Source: Perca fluviatilis
Taxonomy: Eukaryota; Chordata; Actinopteri; Perciformes; Percidae
Reading direction: 5' to 3'
DNA: 64,000 nucleotides
NCBI RefSeq assembly: GCF_010015445.1
Contig: NC_053119.1
Location: 4,537,550-4,601,549 of the forward strand
Shown: positions 56,401 through 62,720 of the stretch, in pieces
How the letters are laid out: every line of letters begins with the position of its first letter
Position numbering within the stretch: position 1 is the first letter of the stretch
The notes under the pieces: generated by a model
The model's database searches: none
The model's input: the letters and a program-made list of their open reading frames with translations, nothing else
Told to the model about the DNA's origin: nothing
Made by a program: the position numbers and the translations under genes

Positions 56401-57681
56401 TGATGTCACGCTGTAGAGGCAAAGCGCACGTGTGTTTATCCCACAGATAAACATTTCTGATCCGAGGCCCGGCAGATGTCGGGTCTCAGCCTCTTCACAG
56501 GACTCTTTATGTTGAGAAAGAGAGGAGGCTGAGGGCCGCCCGGGAGTCCGTCAGCGTGCCGGGTGTGATGCGTGACAAATGTTTGACGTTTTTAAGCTTT
56601 CATCGTTCACCACAAGTGATGAAAGACGTCATCTGTGAGGAGCAATGCGATTAAAAACGTACTTATTAAGTGTAAAAGTCAGCATTTAGGGGATTACTTC
56701 TACAAGTGTTCAGGGATTTGGGGGAATTCGGGGGTTGTAGCATCGAGTTTCTCACACGTTCACGTTTTAGCTTTAAATTGGTTGATTCATTTCTGAGCAC
56801 ATCTGTTCTGCCAGCACAAATTACATATATTTTTTTTTTATCGATTAATCAGTTGATTTTGATAATCAAAATCCTTTCAGTCCCTCTTCAAGCAACAATA
56901 CTGAACTTTCTTTTTGTTGCTTTTCTGTTTTTATATCTCTGCAAACTGAATATTGTAGTGTTTTGACAAAAGAAGTGATTTGAAGTTATGTCACATTAAG
57001 TAAATGTCATTTTAATCATGAAAATAATTAGTTTCAAACAAAGAATCATTTAATTTAATCAAATCTATTTTGTGTGCGTATATGTTTGATAATCTACATA
57101 ATCTCTCTCAATTGGTTATTTTTGATTGGCTGGTTATCTTCAGTCTGATCCTTATCTGTCACTATGAAAGTGGGGAAGCACTTCTGGATGGATTAAGATT
57201 TAACATAATTTATACAAGATAAGATGGATATTTTTCTCGGGTTAAATGTAAAATCTTTGTACTAGAGTCCAGACCTTTGGAGTTTGGTACTAGAGTCCAG
57301 ACCTTTGGAGTTTGGTACTAGAGTCCAGACCTTTGGAGTTTGGTACTAGAGTCCAGACCTTTGGAGTTTGGTACTAGAGTCCAGACCTTTGGAGTTTGGT
57401 ACTAGAGTCCAGCAGACCTTTGGAGTTTGGTACTAGAGTCCAGACCTTTGGAGTTTGGTACTAGAGTCCAGACCTTTTGGAGTTTGTACTAGAGTCCAGT
57501 CCTTTAACTGTAGCGTGTCGTCCCTCGGCTGCAGGCTGACGGCTCAGAGGAGCGTGGAGGATGCAGAGGAGGTGGAGAGGGAGCAGCGCCGGAGAGCTCG
57601 GGAGGCGTCCCGCTGGACCAACGGCGGCTCGCTGCCGGCTCAGTCTTCACTGGAGAACGAGACGCCGGCAGAGGAGAGCAT
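35364..57681 (+). CDS. lsp1: Lymphocyte-specific protein 1-like gene, first two coding exons (3' part outside window)
   Basis: LSP1 is a Ca2+- and F-actin-binding cytoskeletal phosphoprotein of leukocytes and endothelium, related at its ends to caldesmon. Exon 1 codes MSNALLRRSSTKQGLQNLI plus AG; after a 22.1-kb intron, exon 2 supplies G and continues LTAQRSVEDAEEVEREQRRR, then AREASRWTNGGSLPAQ. The TAQRSVEDAEE segment matches the N-terminal 'TAQ-SVED-EE' of mammalian LSP1 as I recall it, and an acidic-to-basic EEVEREQRRRARE stretch is shared with caldesmon. Splicing is phase-consistent. Position beside tnni2 in the same direction matches human TNNI2-LSP1. Only 68 codons plus two bases are visible; later exons with the caldesmon-like C-terminus lie beyond 64000 or were not recognised. 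Confidence 0.82.
35423..36470. other. lsp1 intron 1, first part, no repeat family recognised
   Basis: Contains a short TA run (35618-35631) and unique-looking sequence. The 82-codon frame at 35734 is unsupported. Intron 1 enhancers would be expected somewhere here, but none can be identified by eye. Confidence 0.4.
36471..36656. mobile_element. 186-bp hAT MITE with perfect 8-bp target duplication
   Basis: The ends CAGGGTTCAAAATTAACTTT and TGCTAATTTTGAACCCTG are inverted. The target duplication ATCATCAG is exact at 36463-36470 and 36657-36664. The interior has CCAGCCA/TGGCTGG words. Confidence 0.93.
36811..37520. mobile_element. TTAA-flanked MITE (AGTGGCCATATTACGC family)
   Basis: TTAAAGTGGCCATATTACG on the left and CATAATATAGGCACTTTTAA on the right. 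It is homologous to 50554-51128 (GGTTCATAATTGTATTT, GAGGTTGTACCAGAATAGGT) and to the partial copy at 55366-55480. The interior includes a perfect 24-bp palindrome at 37274. Confidence 0.8.
37274..37297. repeat. Perfect 24-bp palindrome
   Basis: TAGCATGCTAGC is followed directly by its reverse complement GCTAGCATGCTA with no spacer. It sits inside the TTAA MITE. Confidence 0.93.
37779..38265. mobile_element. TTAA-flanked piggyBac-like element
   Basis: The TTAA-bounded segment runs from CTCCTGGTGTCCTCGGGG to GACAACACAAGGGTTAA. The interior matches the family (AAGTTTCTATATCAGAAATT). The left CCCT terminus is altered. Confidence 0.72.
38266..39230. other. lsp1 intron 1 sequence, fragments of repeats
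   Basis: 38420-38480 carries the dispersed phrase GGTTAGCTTAGCACAAAGAC, also at 48840 and 49570. The rest shows no recognised feature or coding exon. Confidence 0.45.
39231..39545. repeat. Diverged tandem duplication of about 150 bp
   Basis: The block GGGCTCATTCTGAAG...CTCAATACATGCAGACATGT-CCCGGTACC occurs twice (39240-39360 and 39375-39530), with a longer T-rich middle in the second. Confidence 0.7.
39546..40231. other. lsp1 intron 1, unique-looking GC-richer block
   Basis: 39600-39960 is richer in GC than its neighbours, with the open frame 39604-39999, but I see no splice sites or motifs supporting an exon. Confidence 0.4.
40232..40600. mobile_element. Piggybac-like element, right end lost
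   Basis: It starts TTAACCCTGGTGTTGTCC and runs through long T tracts to TCTGATATAGAAAGTTTTTG. The last CCGGAGGG-type end is missing. Confidence 0.65.
40601..41129. other. lsp1 intron 1, no feature recognised
   Basis: A/T-rich sequence; short open frames at 40868-41102 on both strands have no support. Confidence 0.35.
41280..42052 (+). mobile_element. hAT-like element (CAGTGTTTCTCAA family) inside the SINE
   Basis: Left end CAGTGTTTCTCAAATGGGGG, right end TTGAACCACTG. The 8-bp flanks CTCAAGAG (41272-41279) and CTCTAGAG (42053-42060) match at 7 of 8. It is itself interrupted at 41351-41655. Confidence 0.82.
41351..41655. mobile_element. 305-bp hAT-like MITE (CAGTCCCTCC / GGAAGGACTG), innermost
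   Basis: The ends CAGTCCCTCCCGAGAAACG and TTTTTCTGGAAGGACTG are inverted. It interrupts the host phrase TCCTCTTTATGTAGAA (intact at 15001) after TCCTCTTA and before ACTTTATG. The body matches 21087-21566. Confidence 0.8.
42206..42584. other. lsp1 intron 1, no feature recognised
   Basis: Mixed sequence without repeat-family match or exon evidence. Confidence 0.35.
42585..43352. mobile_element. CTAGCCTGGACG / CGTCAGGCTAG MITE with internal minisatellite
   Basis: The ends CTAGCCTGGACGCCAGC and CCACGTCAGGCTAG are inverted. The flanks share AAATGC. A 28-bp minisatellite (42953-43230) has expanded inside it. No coding capacity. Confidence 0.65.
42953..43230. repeat. Minisatellite, 28-bp unit, 10 copies
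   Basis: The unit is CTCTGATTGGTTGTAGGTCT plus ATCTGTTG, with CTGTTG/CGGTTG/CCATTG variants. Every unit carries GATTGG, an inverted CCAAT word. Confidence 0.93.
43353..44270. other. lsp1 intron 1, no feature recognised
   Basis: Includes a C run plus CA run at 44009-44035. No gene. Confidence 0.35.
44274..44590. repeat. AATCGATTAATCG-type dispersed repeat
   Basis: From AGAGCTGCAAAGATTAATCG to TTGTTAGTTGCAGCCG; ends are partly inverted. Same family as 13588 and 59507. Confidence 0.7.
44602..45376. mobile_element. TTAA-type MITE (AGGAACACGCCGACTTATTGG) with internal minisatellite
   Basis: The left end TTAAAGGAACACGCCGACTT and the right end CCCAATAAGTCAGCGTGTTC are inverted, but the right TTAA is changed to TATAAT. 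A 42-bp minisatellite occupies 44712-45095. Confidence 0.7.
44712..45095. repeat. Minisatellite, 42-bp unit, about 9 copies
   Basis: The unit is AGCCTAGCTTAGCACAGATC, CTGGAGGTAACCGGCTCCAT, CT. Single relatives outside the array are at 48838 and 49578. Confidence 0.93.
45377..45609. other. lsp1 intron 1, no feature recognised
   Basis: No repeat family or exon identified. Confidence 0.35.
45610..46395. mobile_element. TTAA MITE split by a LINE fragment and a foldback MITE
   Basis: The outer element (CTTAAAGAGTGCATTGTTTC ... GCACTAAAGCTTTAA) corresponds to 26737-27054 inverted. It is interrupted by a LINE 3'-type fragment at 45840-46060 (CATTTCAGCAACAGGG, as at 17342). A second element at about 46175-46360 has arms CCCCCTACAGGTTGGAAG and CTTCCAACCTGTAGGGGG that are perfect inverse copies. 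Confidence 0.65.
46396..47048. other. lsp1 intron 1, no feature recognised
   Basis: Short open frames at 46688-46963 have no recognisable product. A G run lies at 46940-46948. Confidence 0.35.
47049..47276 (+). CDS. Unidentified 75-codon open frame, doubtful
   Basis: I do not recognise the product. The frame reads MAPIYDIESIYKDKN, then a Lys/Glu/Leu-rich stretch KMERQKLSDLEKLFDEYT and MQKKYNYVKQLQAEACKF, and ends in a basic KKCPKRH before TAG. Spacing of Leu/Ile suggests a short amphipathic or coiled-coil helix. It starts inside lsp1 intron 1 in the same direction, with an in-frame stop just upstream of the ATG. An A/T-rich segment with TTTATTTGATAGGGACCATG follows, resembling a retroelement 3' region. 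It could be a retroposed gene fragment, part of a LINE ORF1, or chance. Confidence 0.2.
   Translation: MAPIYDIESIYKDKNTTTQRDTIRKMERQKLSDLEKLFDEYTMIIRMQKKYNYVKQLQAEACKFKTRFKKCPKRH
47527..48115 (+). mobile_element. TTAA MITE, left-truncated, with 45-bp array
   Basis: It resumes the family at CCCTCCACCTTGCCCCCC (compare 14323) and ends CCATGTCATGGGACC at 48110. The 45-bp array (47660-48085) has about nine units, some with GGCCTATATAAAAG in place of GGTCTATATAAAAG. Confidence 0.82.
48116..48964. other. lsp1 intron 1, no exon recognised
   Basis: 48300-48760 is GC-richer and holds overlapping short open frames without splice support. 48832-48870 carries the dispersed AGCCTAGCTTAGCACAAAGA phrase. 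Confidence 0.4.
48965..49150. repeat. AATCG-type dispersed repeat fragment
   Basis: CAGCTGAAGTGATTAGTCGA ... TTTCAGTCG plus a T run; diverged relative of 49705 and 59507. Confidence 0.5.
49151..49704. other. lsp1 intron 1, no feature recognised
   Basis: Includes a further AGCCTAGCTTAGCACAAATA phrase at 49578. No gene. Confidence 0.35.
49705..50000. repeat. AATCG-type dispersed repeat
   Basis: From AGAGCTGAAACGATTAGTCG to GTAATCAGTTGCAGAACTGG; ends partly inverted. Confidence 0.6.
50050..50197. mobile_element. Piggybac-like element end fragment
   Basis: CATATTTCTGATATAGAAAA, then TTTGACCCGTAGACAATAGG and AGGGTTAA; right end only. Confidence 0.6.
50554..51128. mobile_element. TTAA-flanked MITE nested in the hAT-like element
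   Basis: TTAAAGAGCTCATATTATGC and GCATAATATGAGCACTTTAA are exact inverted ends apart from one base. A 56-base block (GGTAAGGACTACTAGCCAGT...) is tandemly duplicated inside (50763-50880). Confidence 0.88.
51221..51455. repeat. Minisatellite, 49-bp unit, 5 copies
   Basis: The unit is ACTAAAGCTGGAACAGATGA, ATGTAGCGGAGTAACTAAAG, TAACTAGTA. Confidence 0.93.
51948..52685. repeat. Minisatellite, 14-bp unit, with regular ACTAGT interruptions
   Basis: CTCCGCTGGCCTCT repeats for about 740 bp. The first 12 units are perfect. After 52118, blocks are separated by CTCACTAGTCTCTCC and CTCCTC variants. Because 14 bases shift frame each unit and no unit has a stop, long open frames appear (SPLASLRWPLSAGL on +); they are not genes. 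Confidence 0.95.
52746..53937 (-). mobile_element. hAT-like element (CAGTGTTTCTCAA family, inverted) with a nested hAT
   Basis: CAGTAGTTCTC on the left and CCATTTGATAAACCCTG on the right match the family ends read on the minus strand. Flanks GCATACAG (52738-52745) and GCATTACAG (from 53937) differ by one inserted base. The interior is split at 53247-53898. Confidence 0.72.
53247..53898. mobile_element. Nested hAT-like element (GGTCAAACTCATTTTC ... GAGTTTGACACATGTG)
   Basis: The left end CAGGGGGGGGTCAAACTCAT and right end GGCCTAGAGTTTGACACATG are inverted. It splits the host phrase CCCTAGGG...ACACGTACCCC. A related right half is at 60425-60822 (GCCGGATTTGGCCC). CACACA-rich runs lie at 53607-53695. 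Confidence 0.75.
53946..54240. other. lsp1 intron 1, no feature recognised
   Basis: Nothing identified. Confidence 0.35.
54241..54375 (-). mobile_element. tRNA-derived SINE
   Basis: On the minus strand it begins GGGGCGCCTGGGTAGCTCAA (tRNA-like 5' end with A box). It continues CGTGCGCCCCATGTACAGAG, then GGCTACAATTCTGACCTACG, TTGCTGCACGCCCTCTCC and an AAATAAAGG end. This is a very common percomorph SINE. Confidence 0.8.
54376..55365. other. lsp1 intron 1, mostly unrecognised
   Basis: 54600-54745 is a relic of the CAGTGGTGGAAGAAG repeat (GCTACTTTTACTTAAGTAAA, GGATCTGAAAACTTCTTCCA). The rest (including the minus-strand frame 54669-54998) has no exon evidence. Confidence 0.45.
55366..55480. mobile_element. 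TTAA MITE end fragment
   Basis: TTAAAGTGCCCATATTATGA is the left end of the family at 36811; the copy stops after GATGCTTCCACAATAATAC. Confidence 0.65.
55530..56260. mobile_element. Dispersed repeat, copy 2 (uninterrupted)
   Basis: Homologous to 11950-12960 without the hAT insert. Beyond 56110 it continues with GATCGATGCACACACCGATG and CTCTGCGTGGAGCCTCCGCA, shared with 62600-62720. The open frames on both strands belong to the repeat. Confidence 0.72.
56261..57257. other. lsp1 intron 1, no feature recognised
   Basis: A/T-rich from 56800 on; TCGATTAATCAGTTGATTTT at 56841 is a trace of the AATCG repeat family. No exon. Confidence 0.4.
57258..57503. repeat. Minisatellite, 28-bp unit, 9 copies, next to the lsp1 exon 2 acceptor
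   Basis: The unit is TACTAGAGTCCAGACCTTTG plus GAGTTTGG, starting at 57260 and repeated every 28 bases, with a CAG insertion in one unit (57410). The last unit ends 31 bases before the exon at 57535. Confidence 0.93.
57535..57681 (+). CDS. lsp1: lsp1 coding exon 2
   Basis: The acceptor is CCTCGGCTGCAG (57523-57534) and the donor GTAAGT at 57682. It completes the Arg codon begun in exon 1 and encodes LTAQRSVEDAEEVEREQRRR, then AREASRWTNGGSLPAQSSLE and NETPAEES, ending in phase 2. Glu/Arg-rich with predicted helix. GC-rich compared with flanking intron, as expected for an exon. Confidence 0.85.
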
Positions 57682-57904
57682 GTAAGTACAGCAAGGCTGC
57701 AACTAACCACTACTTTCATAGTCTATTAATCTGAGAATTATTTTCTGAATGGATTAGTTGGAATCCAAAGTAGGAATCTGTTCTCGGTGCCCAACCCTAC
57801 CAACGGCACATTCAAATCATTCAACAAGCATTCTCCGACGGGAGCCAGGGGGCAAGAGAACGATATCGTAAATCATGATACGATAAATTTGATTTTTTTT
57901 AAAT

Positions 57905-58200
57905 TTGATTTTAAATCAATCAAAATGTATTTATATAGCACTTTACAGCGACCAGCCGGTTTATACCTTGACCTTAGTACTTGTAAAACTCGCTGATTTG
58001 AAGAACGCAATGACCGGTTGTGCTCCCGCAAAGTACTCCGACAAATACTCCGGGGCCAGACCATTTAAGGCCTTGAAAGCAAACAATAAAATATCTAAAT
58101 CTATTCTAAAACGCAGAGGAAGCCAATGTAGAGTGTGGAGAACGGGAGTGATATGTGCACGTCTAGATGTATTATTGTTATACTTTGTAATACGTGCCCG
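57905..58200 (-). pseudogene. LINE (L2/CR1-type) reverse-transcriptase C-terminal remnant and 3' end
   Basis: On the minus strand the frame 58200-57961 includes HITPVLHTLHWLPLRFRIDL, then FAFKALNGLAPEYLSEYF. This 'LHWLPxxxRIxxKxLxxxxKALNGLAPxYLSE' phrase is characteristic of the C-terminus of fish L2/CR1-like ORF2 proteins. It is followed by a short 3' end AGTGCTATATAAATACATTT. Truncated; no catalytic domain. Confidence 0.75.
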
Positions 58201-58261
58201 AACAGGCGAGTGGGTTGATATATTTACTTGCCCCACGTGGCGTTTTACATTCCCCAGGCCA

Positions 58262-58680
58262 TAGGGCAACTCTTATTGTTGAACCCTTTCAGGGTGACGA
58301 TAGCATTGATTTATGAAGGGGGAAAAAAAAATTATAACGAAATATGGAGGTACAAAGTTTCTGCCCGACAGCGACAAAATATAACTTGGAACGCTCGTTG
58401 AATTCCTTGTTCGTGTCATCATGGGAACCCAGGAAGTTATTAAGTGCAGAACATTCTCCTTCGCCTCACGTCCAACGACTTCCTGTACAAGCTGCTGACT
58501 GTGTTATTCTTTCTGGTGATAACTGCACATTTTTAAAGAGCTCTTCGTCATGTTTCCCAGCTGTGAAACCCCCAAAGCTGCTCGTCGTACGCTCACGCAT
58601 GGCTGCGTTCATAAAACAAATGTTTCCATTGGGAGACGCCGCAAACGGCCTTGTCCCTCCCGCCGCGCAGCTGACATGAA
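58262..58680. other. lsp1 intron 2, no feature recognised
   Basis: Short open frames on both strands are unsupported by splice sites. Confidence 0.35.
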
Positions 58681-58681
58681 G

Positions 58682-58736
<55 letters not shown>
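58682..58736. repeat. (CA)n microsatellite
   Basis: About 27 CA units. Confidence 0.97.
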
Positions 58737-58737
<1 letters not shown>

Positions 58738-58751
58738 GCATCTCAATATCT

Positions 58752-59106
58752 TTGTGGGGACCCGTCATTGACCTAATGCATTCCCTAGCCCCTTACCCTT
58801 ACCTTAACCATCACCACTAAATGCCTAACCTTAACCCTTACCCTAAGCTTAACCATCACCACTAAATGCCTAACCTTAACCCTTACCCTAAGCTTAACCA
58901 TCACAACTAAATGCCTAACCTTAACCCTTACCCTTACCTTAACCATCACCACTAAATGTCTAACCTTAACCCTTACCCTCACCCTAACCATAACCTAATT
59001 CTATCCCTAATCCTAAAACCAAGTCTTAACCCTCAAACAGCCTTTTAAACTCGTGGGGTCCAGCATTTTGGTCCCCACAAAGCTGTCGGGACCCCACAAG
59101 TATACT
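58752..59106. mobile_element. TTGTGGGGACC-type element with telomere-like tandem core
   Basis: The left edge TTTGTGGGGACCCGTCATTG and inverted right edge TTTTGGTCCCCACAAAG enclose about 200 bp of CTTAACCCTTACCCTAAGCT/ACCATCACCACTAAATGCCT repeats. CA repeats lie directly on both sides. A widespread fish element; superfamily not assigned. Confidence 0.65.
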
Positions 59107-59147
59107 GGAATCAGGGTTTTTGGACACCATGAATGTAGTTAAACAAG

Positions 59148-59153
59148 AACACG

Positions 59154-59221
<68 letters not shown>

Positions 59222-59226
59222 CACAG
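59148..59226. repeat. (CA)n microsatellite
   Basis: About 37 CA units with CG interruptions at the edges. Confidence 0.97.
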
Positions 59227-59506
59227 CTGCTTTCTCATTACACAACCACAGAGGAATGTTTACTACAAAGCGTCTCCACCGAGTCAAAGCGTTTGTGGCT
59301 TTTCGGATGACTTTTTAATTTCAGACTCTAAATAACAGCCTGCGCCTCGAACACCTTCTCCTCCGTCACTTCACAGACTCGGCCGGTCTCAGGCTGGCGG
59401 TGGCTCAACGTGAAGCTGTAATAAAAGGGTTTTCTGAAGCAAAGTGATGTAATGCTGTTTGAAATCCCTTTTCTGCTGCTTGCTTTCTAGTCAAGAGCTG
59501 GCAAGT

Positions 59507-59855
59507 TTGAACTAAGGCTGCAACTAACGATTATTTTTCAATGCGATATAATCTGTTTATTTTCTAGATTTTTCGCTCAGTTGTGTGGTCTATAAAATGT
59601 CAAATGGTGAAACTTGTAGATCAGTGTTTCCCAAAAAGCCCAAGATGACGTCCTCAAATGTCTCGTTTCTTCCACAACTCAAAGATATTCAGTTTACTGT
59701 CAGAGAAGAGACTAGAACAATATTCCCATTTAACAAGTGGACATCTGAAGTTTTACATTCATAAGAAATGACAGACTGATTAATCGATTTTCCAAAAAAA
59801 TAGTAGAATAATTTGTTTGACAACCAATTGATTAATCTTTTGTAGCTCCAGTGTG
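59507..59855. repeat. AATCGATTAATCG-type dispersed repeat, full-length
   Basis: GGCTGCAACTAACGATTATT on the left and inverted TTGATTAATCTTTTGTAGCT on the right. The interior GTTTCCCAAAAAGCCCAAGA matches the other copies inverted. Confidence 0.72.
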
Positions 59856-60424
59856 AACCCACGGATGTCGGTTGAAGTAGCCATCAATCTATTGCTCAAA
59901 TTAAACTGTCGAGTTACATGAACGAGTCTACATCTGATAATCTAATCTTTATCAATATCGACCATGACGTGTAAGTCTTTTAATACTGTCTGACTTCCTG
60001 TCTCTCGGCTCAAAGTCCATTGGTTCCTCATAAAGATCTAAATATTTAGAAACGCACATAAATGCTGTGTTCCAGCCTACACGACGGACCTCAAATGTTC
60101 CACCTAAAGGTCCAACTGATCGCCAATCCAAATTCATTCACTGTGTGATTTGTACTATCTGCTGCACAACAAATTCCCCCATTGGGGGACAAATAAAGGA
60201 ATTTGAACCATCGACCCTAACTTCATGAAGTAGGAGTTGCATGAAGTAGAAGTAGTCTTGACGTCGCGCATAAATGGCAGCACCCCTGGATGTGCATATT
60301 GTAAATGGTCAACAGGTCAACTAAAACGCAACGTGGTGTAACCTGACGCGCCAGATGGTTTGGCACAGAACCATCTGAGTAAAAGTCTTAACTTTGTATT
60401 ATTGCATGTCTCATAGCTTTCTCC
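59856..60424. other. lsp1 intron 2, LINE tail trace
   Basis: 60150-60215 (TGCACAACAAATTCCCCCAT, GGGGGACAAATAAAGGAATT) resembles a LINE 3' tail. Nothing else recognised. Confidence 0.45.
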
Positions 60425-60822
60425 CATACAGTTTGGTTGACATAAAACCCTAAAGTCAGCAAAACAGTTTTTTAGCCATCGTAGAATTTAGAAAGTCATG
60501 AACACATTTCAACAACAGCATTTTTTAAAAGCAGCTACCTCCCAGCTGACTCAAAAAACCAGGTTCAAAGCCTGAATATTAAAAATCTCTGCTTCTGCGG
60601 GGAATTCTGAGTCTCAAAGTCGGCAAATCGGTCAAATTATCCACGGCAGTGTCGCATAATTACAGTATGAATTACAGTATTTGGTGTGGTGCAGAAGAAC
60701 TAGTGGTGCACAACTAGTTGGGCTAACATTTGCTGTGAACTTAAATTGAAACGAAGGGCCGGATCAAAATTTGCAAGGGGCCGGATTTGGCCCCCGGGCC
60801 TTGAGTTTGACACATGCGCTGT
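60425..60822. mobile_element. hAT-like element fragment (GAGTTTGACACATG right end)
   Basis: It matches the right half of 53247-53898 (TTTTTTAGCCATCGTAGAAT, GGCCGGATTTGGCCC). Left end missing. Confidence 0.68.
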
Positions 60823-61466
60823 AAGTGAAGCACATTATGACTACTAGCAACGGAAATCCTGCAAGAGGATCTGACGATGAGAAGAGCACAATGAGGTAAA
60901 ACAGAGGCGGAGGTGTGACCTGACGGATGTGTCTCGACCTCGACTCGCTCACTCCGGTCAGGAATCTGTCCAGTTGTCGAGACGCACGCAGAGATGTCGC
61001 TGCTCGTTAAGGCCCATTAGCTGCTGGGTGACTCTCATCGTGCTGCGGGGGCTCTGTCGGCCGGCCGAGCGTCTTAATCATCTGGGGAATGCTGAGTGAA
61101 TTCCTTTCTGCCAGCTCCTGGGAACACTAAACACACTTTTATTAAGTTTCCTCAGCGGGAGGGGGAGCAGCCGGAGATGCTTTGTTAATTATTGACAATG
61201 TGTCTGACCAAAAGTTCACTTTATCAACACTTAAAAGTTCCAACTTTAAATACCAAGTTATTTAGGTCGTACTGTATGTTGCAGTGATTTCCCTGCAGAG
61301 GGGCGCAGGTGCAGCTGTGCGGAGGCTCCGCGTCGATGGATGATTTACTCCGACACATCCTGCGTTCAGACCACAGCGCTGGCGGGAGCGGCAGGGTTAA
61401 TCTACGACGTTCAAATATTTAATCAGACTCCACAAATACTGTCCATTCTGTTATTTCTAACGCTAC
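60823..61466. other. lsp1 intron 2, no feature recognised
   Basis: GC-richer around 60950-61130 and 61290-61390; no exon with matching phase 2 could be supported. Confidence 0.35.
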
Positions 61467-61474
61467 GTTATTTT

Positions 61475-61945
61475 TAGAGATGTTCTGATACAGCTACTAG
61501 TATCGGTATCGGGTCCGATACTGCCTAAAACGCTGGTATCTGCATCGGGAAGTACTGGAGTTCATGCACCGATCAGATACCATGTAATAAAGCACTAAAG
61601 AAAATCTACGTTAAAGTAGTTTAAGTTCTTTTTCACTTATAACTGACTGTCAAACTGGAGAATAAAAAAGTTCTGGGGCATTCATTGTTTGTGTTTGTTC
61701 GTTTCACGAAGAGTTTAACCTGAGCCAGACATACAAAGATAGAAATCATGTCACATCCATAGAGATAGTAGTATACAGCTGTTATACATCATATCACATC
61801 CATACAGGGATAGTAGTATACAGCTGTTAAACATAATAAAATATGACCCACTGGTATCGGATCGGTACTCTGTATCGGCCGATACGCAATTTCAGGTATC
61901 GGAATCGGTATCGGGAAGCAAAAAAATGGTATCGGGCCATCTCTA
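61475..61945. mobile_element. 471-bp hAT-like MITE with perfect 8-bp target duplication
   Basis: Ends TAGAGATG and CATCTCTA are inverted, followed inward by repeated GATAC/GTATCGG words. The target duplication GTTATTTT is exact at 61467-61474 and 61946-61953. A 60-base block (CATCCATAGAGATAGTAGTA...) is duplicated inside (61752-61830). Confidence 0.9.
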
Positions 61946-61953
61946 GTTATTTT

Positions 61954-62240
61954 CTAATATAGTTTATGAATACATTTCTCTGACGTTGAATTATCTTGAG
62001 TCATTGTCTCGTGTTTCCTACCCACATTGTCATTCCCAACTTGTCAAATGCTGACACTTGGTCACTTTTTAACACTCTGGGTAACCCTTTGGTGTCATTT
62101 TATTAATGTGCACGGTATAACCGCTTGGTTAGGTTTAGAAAAAGATCGTTGGTGGATTTGAAAGATGTAGGTTAAGTCGTACGCAGGAAATGAGCGGGAC
62201 ACCCACCCTGGTCCCCATGGGCGAAAGTCTTGTGTTGTAA
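61954..62240. other. lsp1 intron 2, trace of repeat
   Basis: GGTTAGGTTTAGAAAAAGATCGTTGG at 62128 is related to the hairpin arm at 29820 (reported only as a short word match). No gene. Confidence 0.4.
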
Positions 62241-62720
62241 CCCTTCTACCAATTTATGCTTCTGCGTTAAATCGACGCCTTGGCTACGTACGTGGAGATA
62301 CCGACACTACGCCGTAGCTTGATGTCACCTCTCGAAAAATGTAACTACACATTGCTCGGCCGTGGCTTGGTAGCGTTGCATTTCTCCCGACTCATTTCCT
62401 GGTTCTCCTTCTCATTAACAACATGAAATCAAGGAGAGGGTTAACTTTTCCTGCTCCAGATTTCCCGCTGTGGTCAGAAAGAACAGGGGGAGACACGATG
62501 ATTCTAGAGTCGCTAGTTGCTGCGAACAAAATCGGTCACTCTCACTCGCTCTACCACACACACACTTCCCACACACATGCCCCACATACACATGCCGGCC
62601 CTGCTATTCTCTCAAAGAGATCGACGCACACACCAGCGCACAAGTATAAACTTCAGACCACTTACGTAGGCTATGATGAAAGCTCTGCGTGGAGCCTCCG
62701 CAGAACCATAAATCAGACTT
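62241..62720. repeat. Dispersed repeat sharing its right part with 56110-56225
   Basis: TTATGCTTCTGCGTTAAATC and ACGCCGTAGCTTGATGTCAC open it. GCTCTGCGTGGAGCCTCCGC near 62685 matches 56190. A short CA run lies at 62557-62600. The 129-codon frame (62423-62812) lies in repeat sequence. Confidence 0.6.

Noticed and set aside
57961..58269. 102-codon minus-strand frame as a host gene
   Set aside because: Its sequence is a LINE ORF2 C-terminus; listed as retrotransposon remnant instead.
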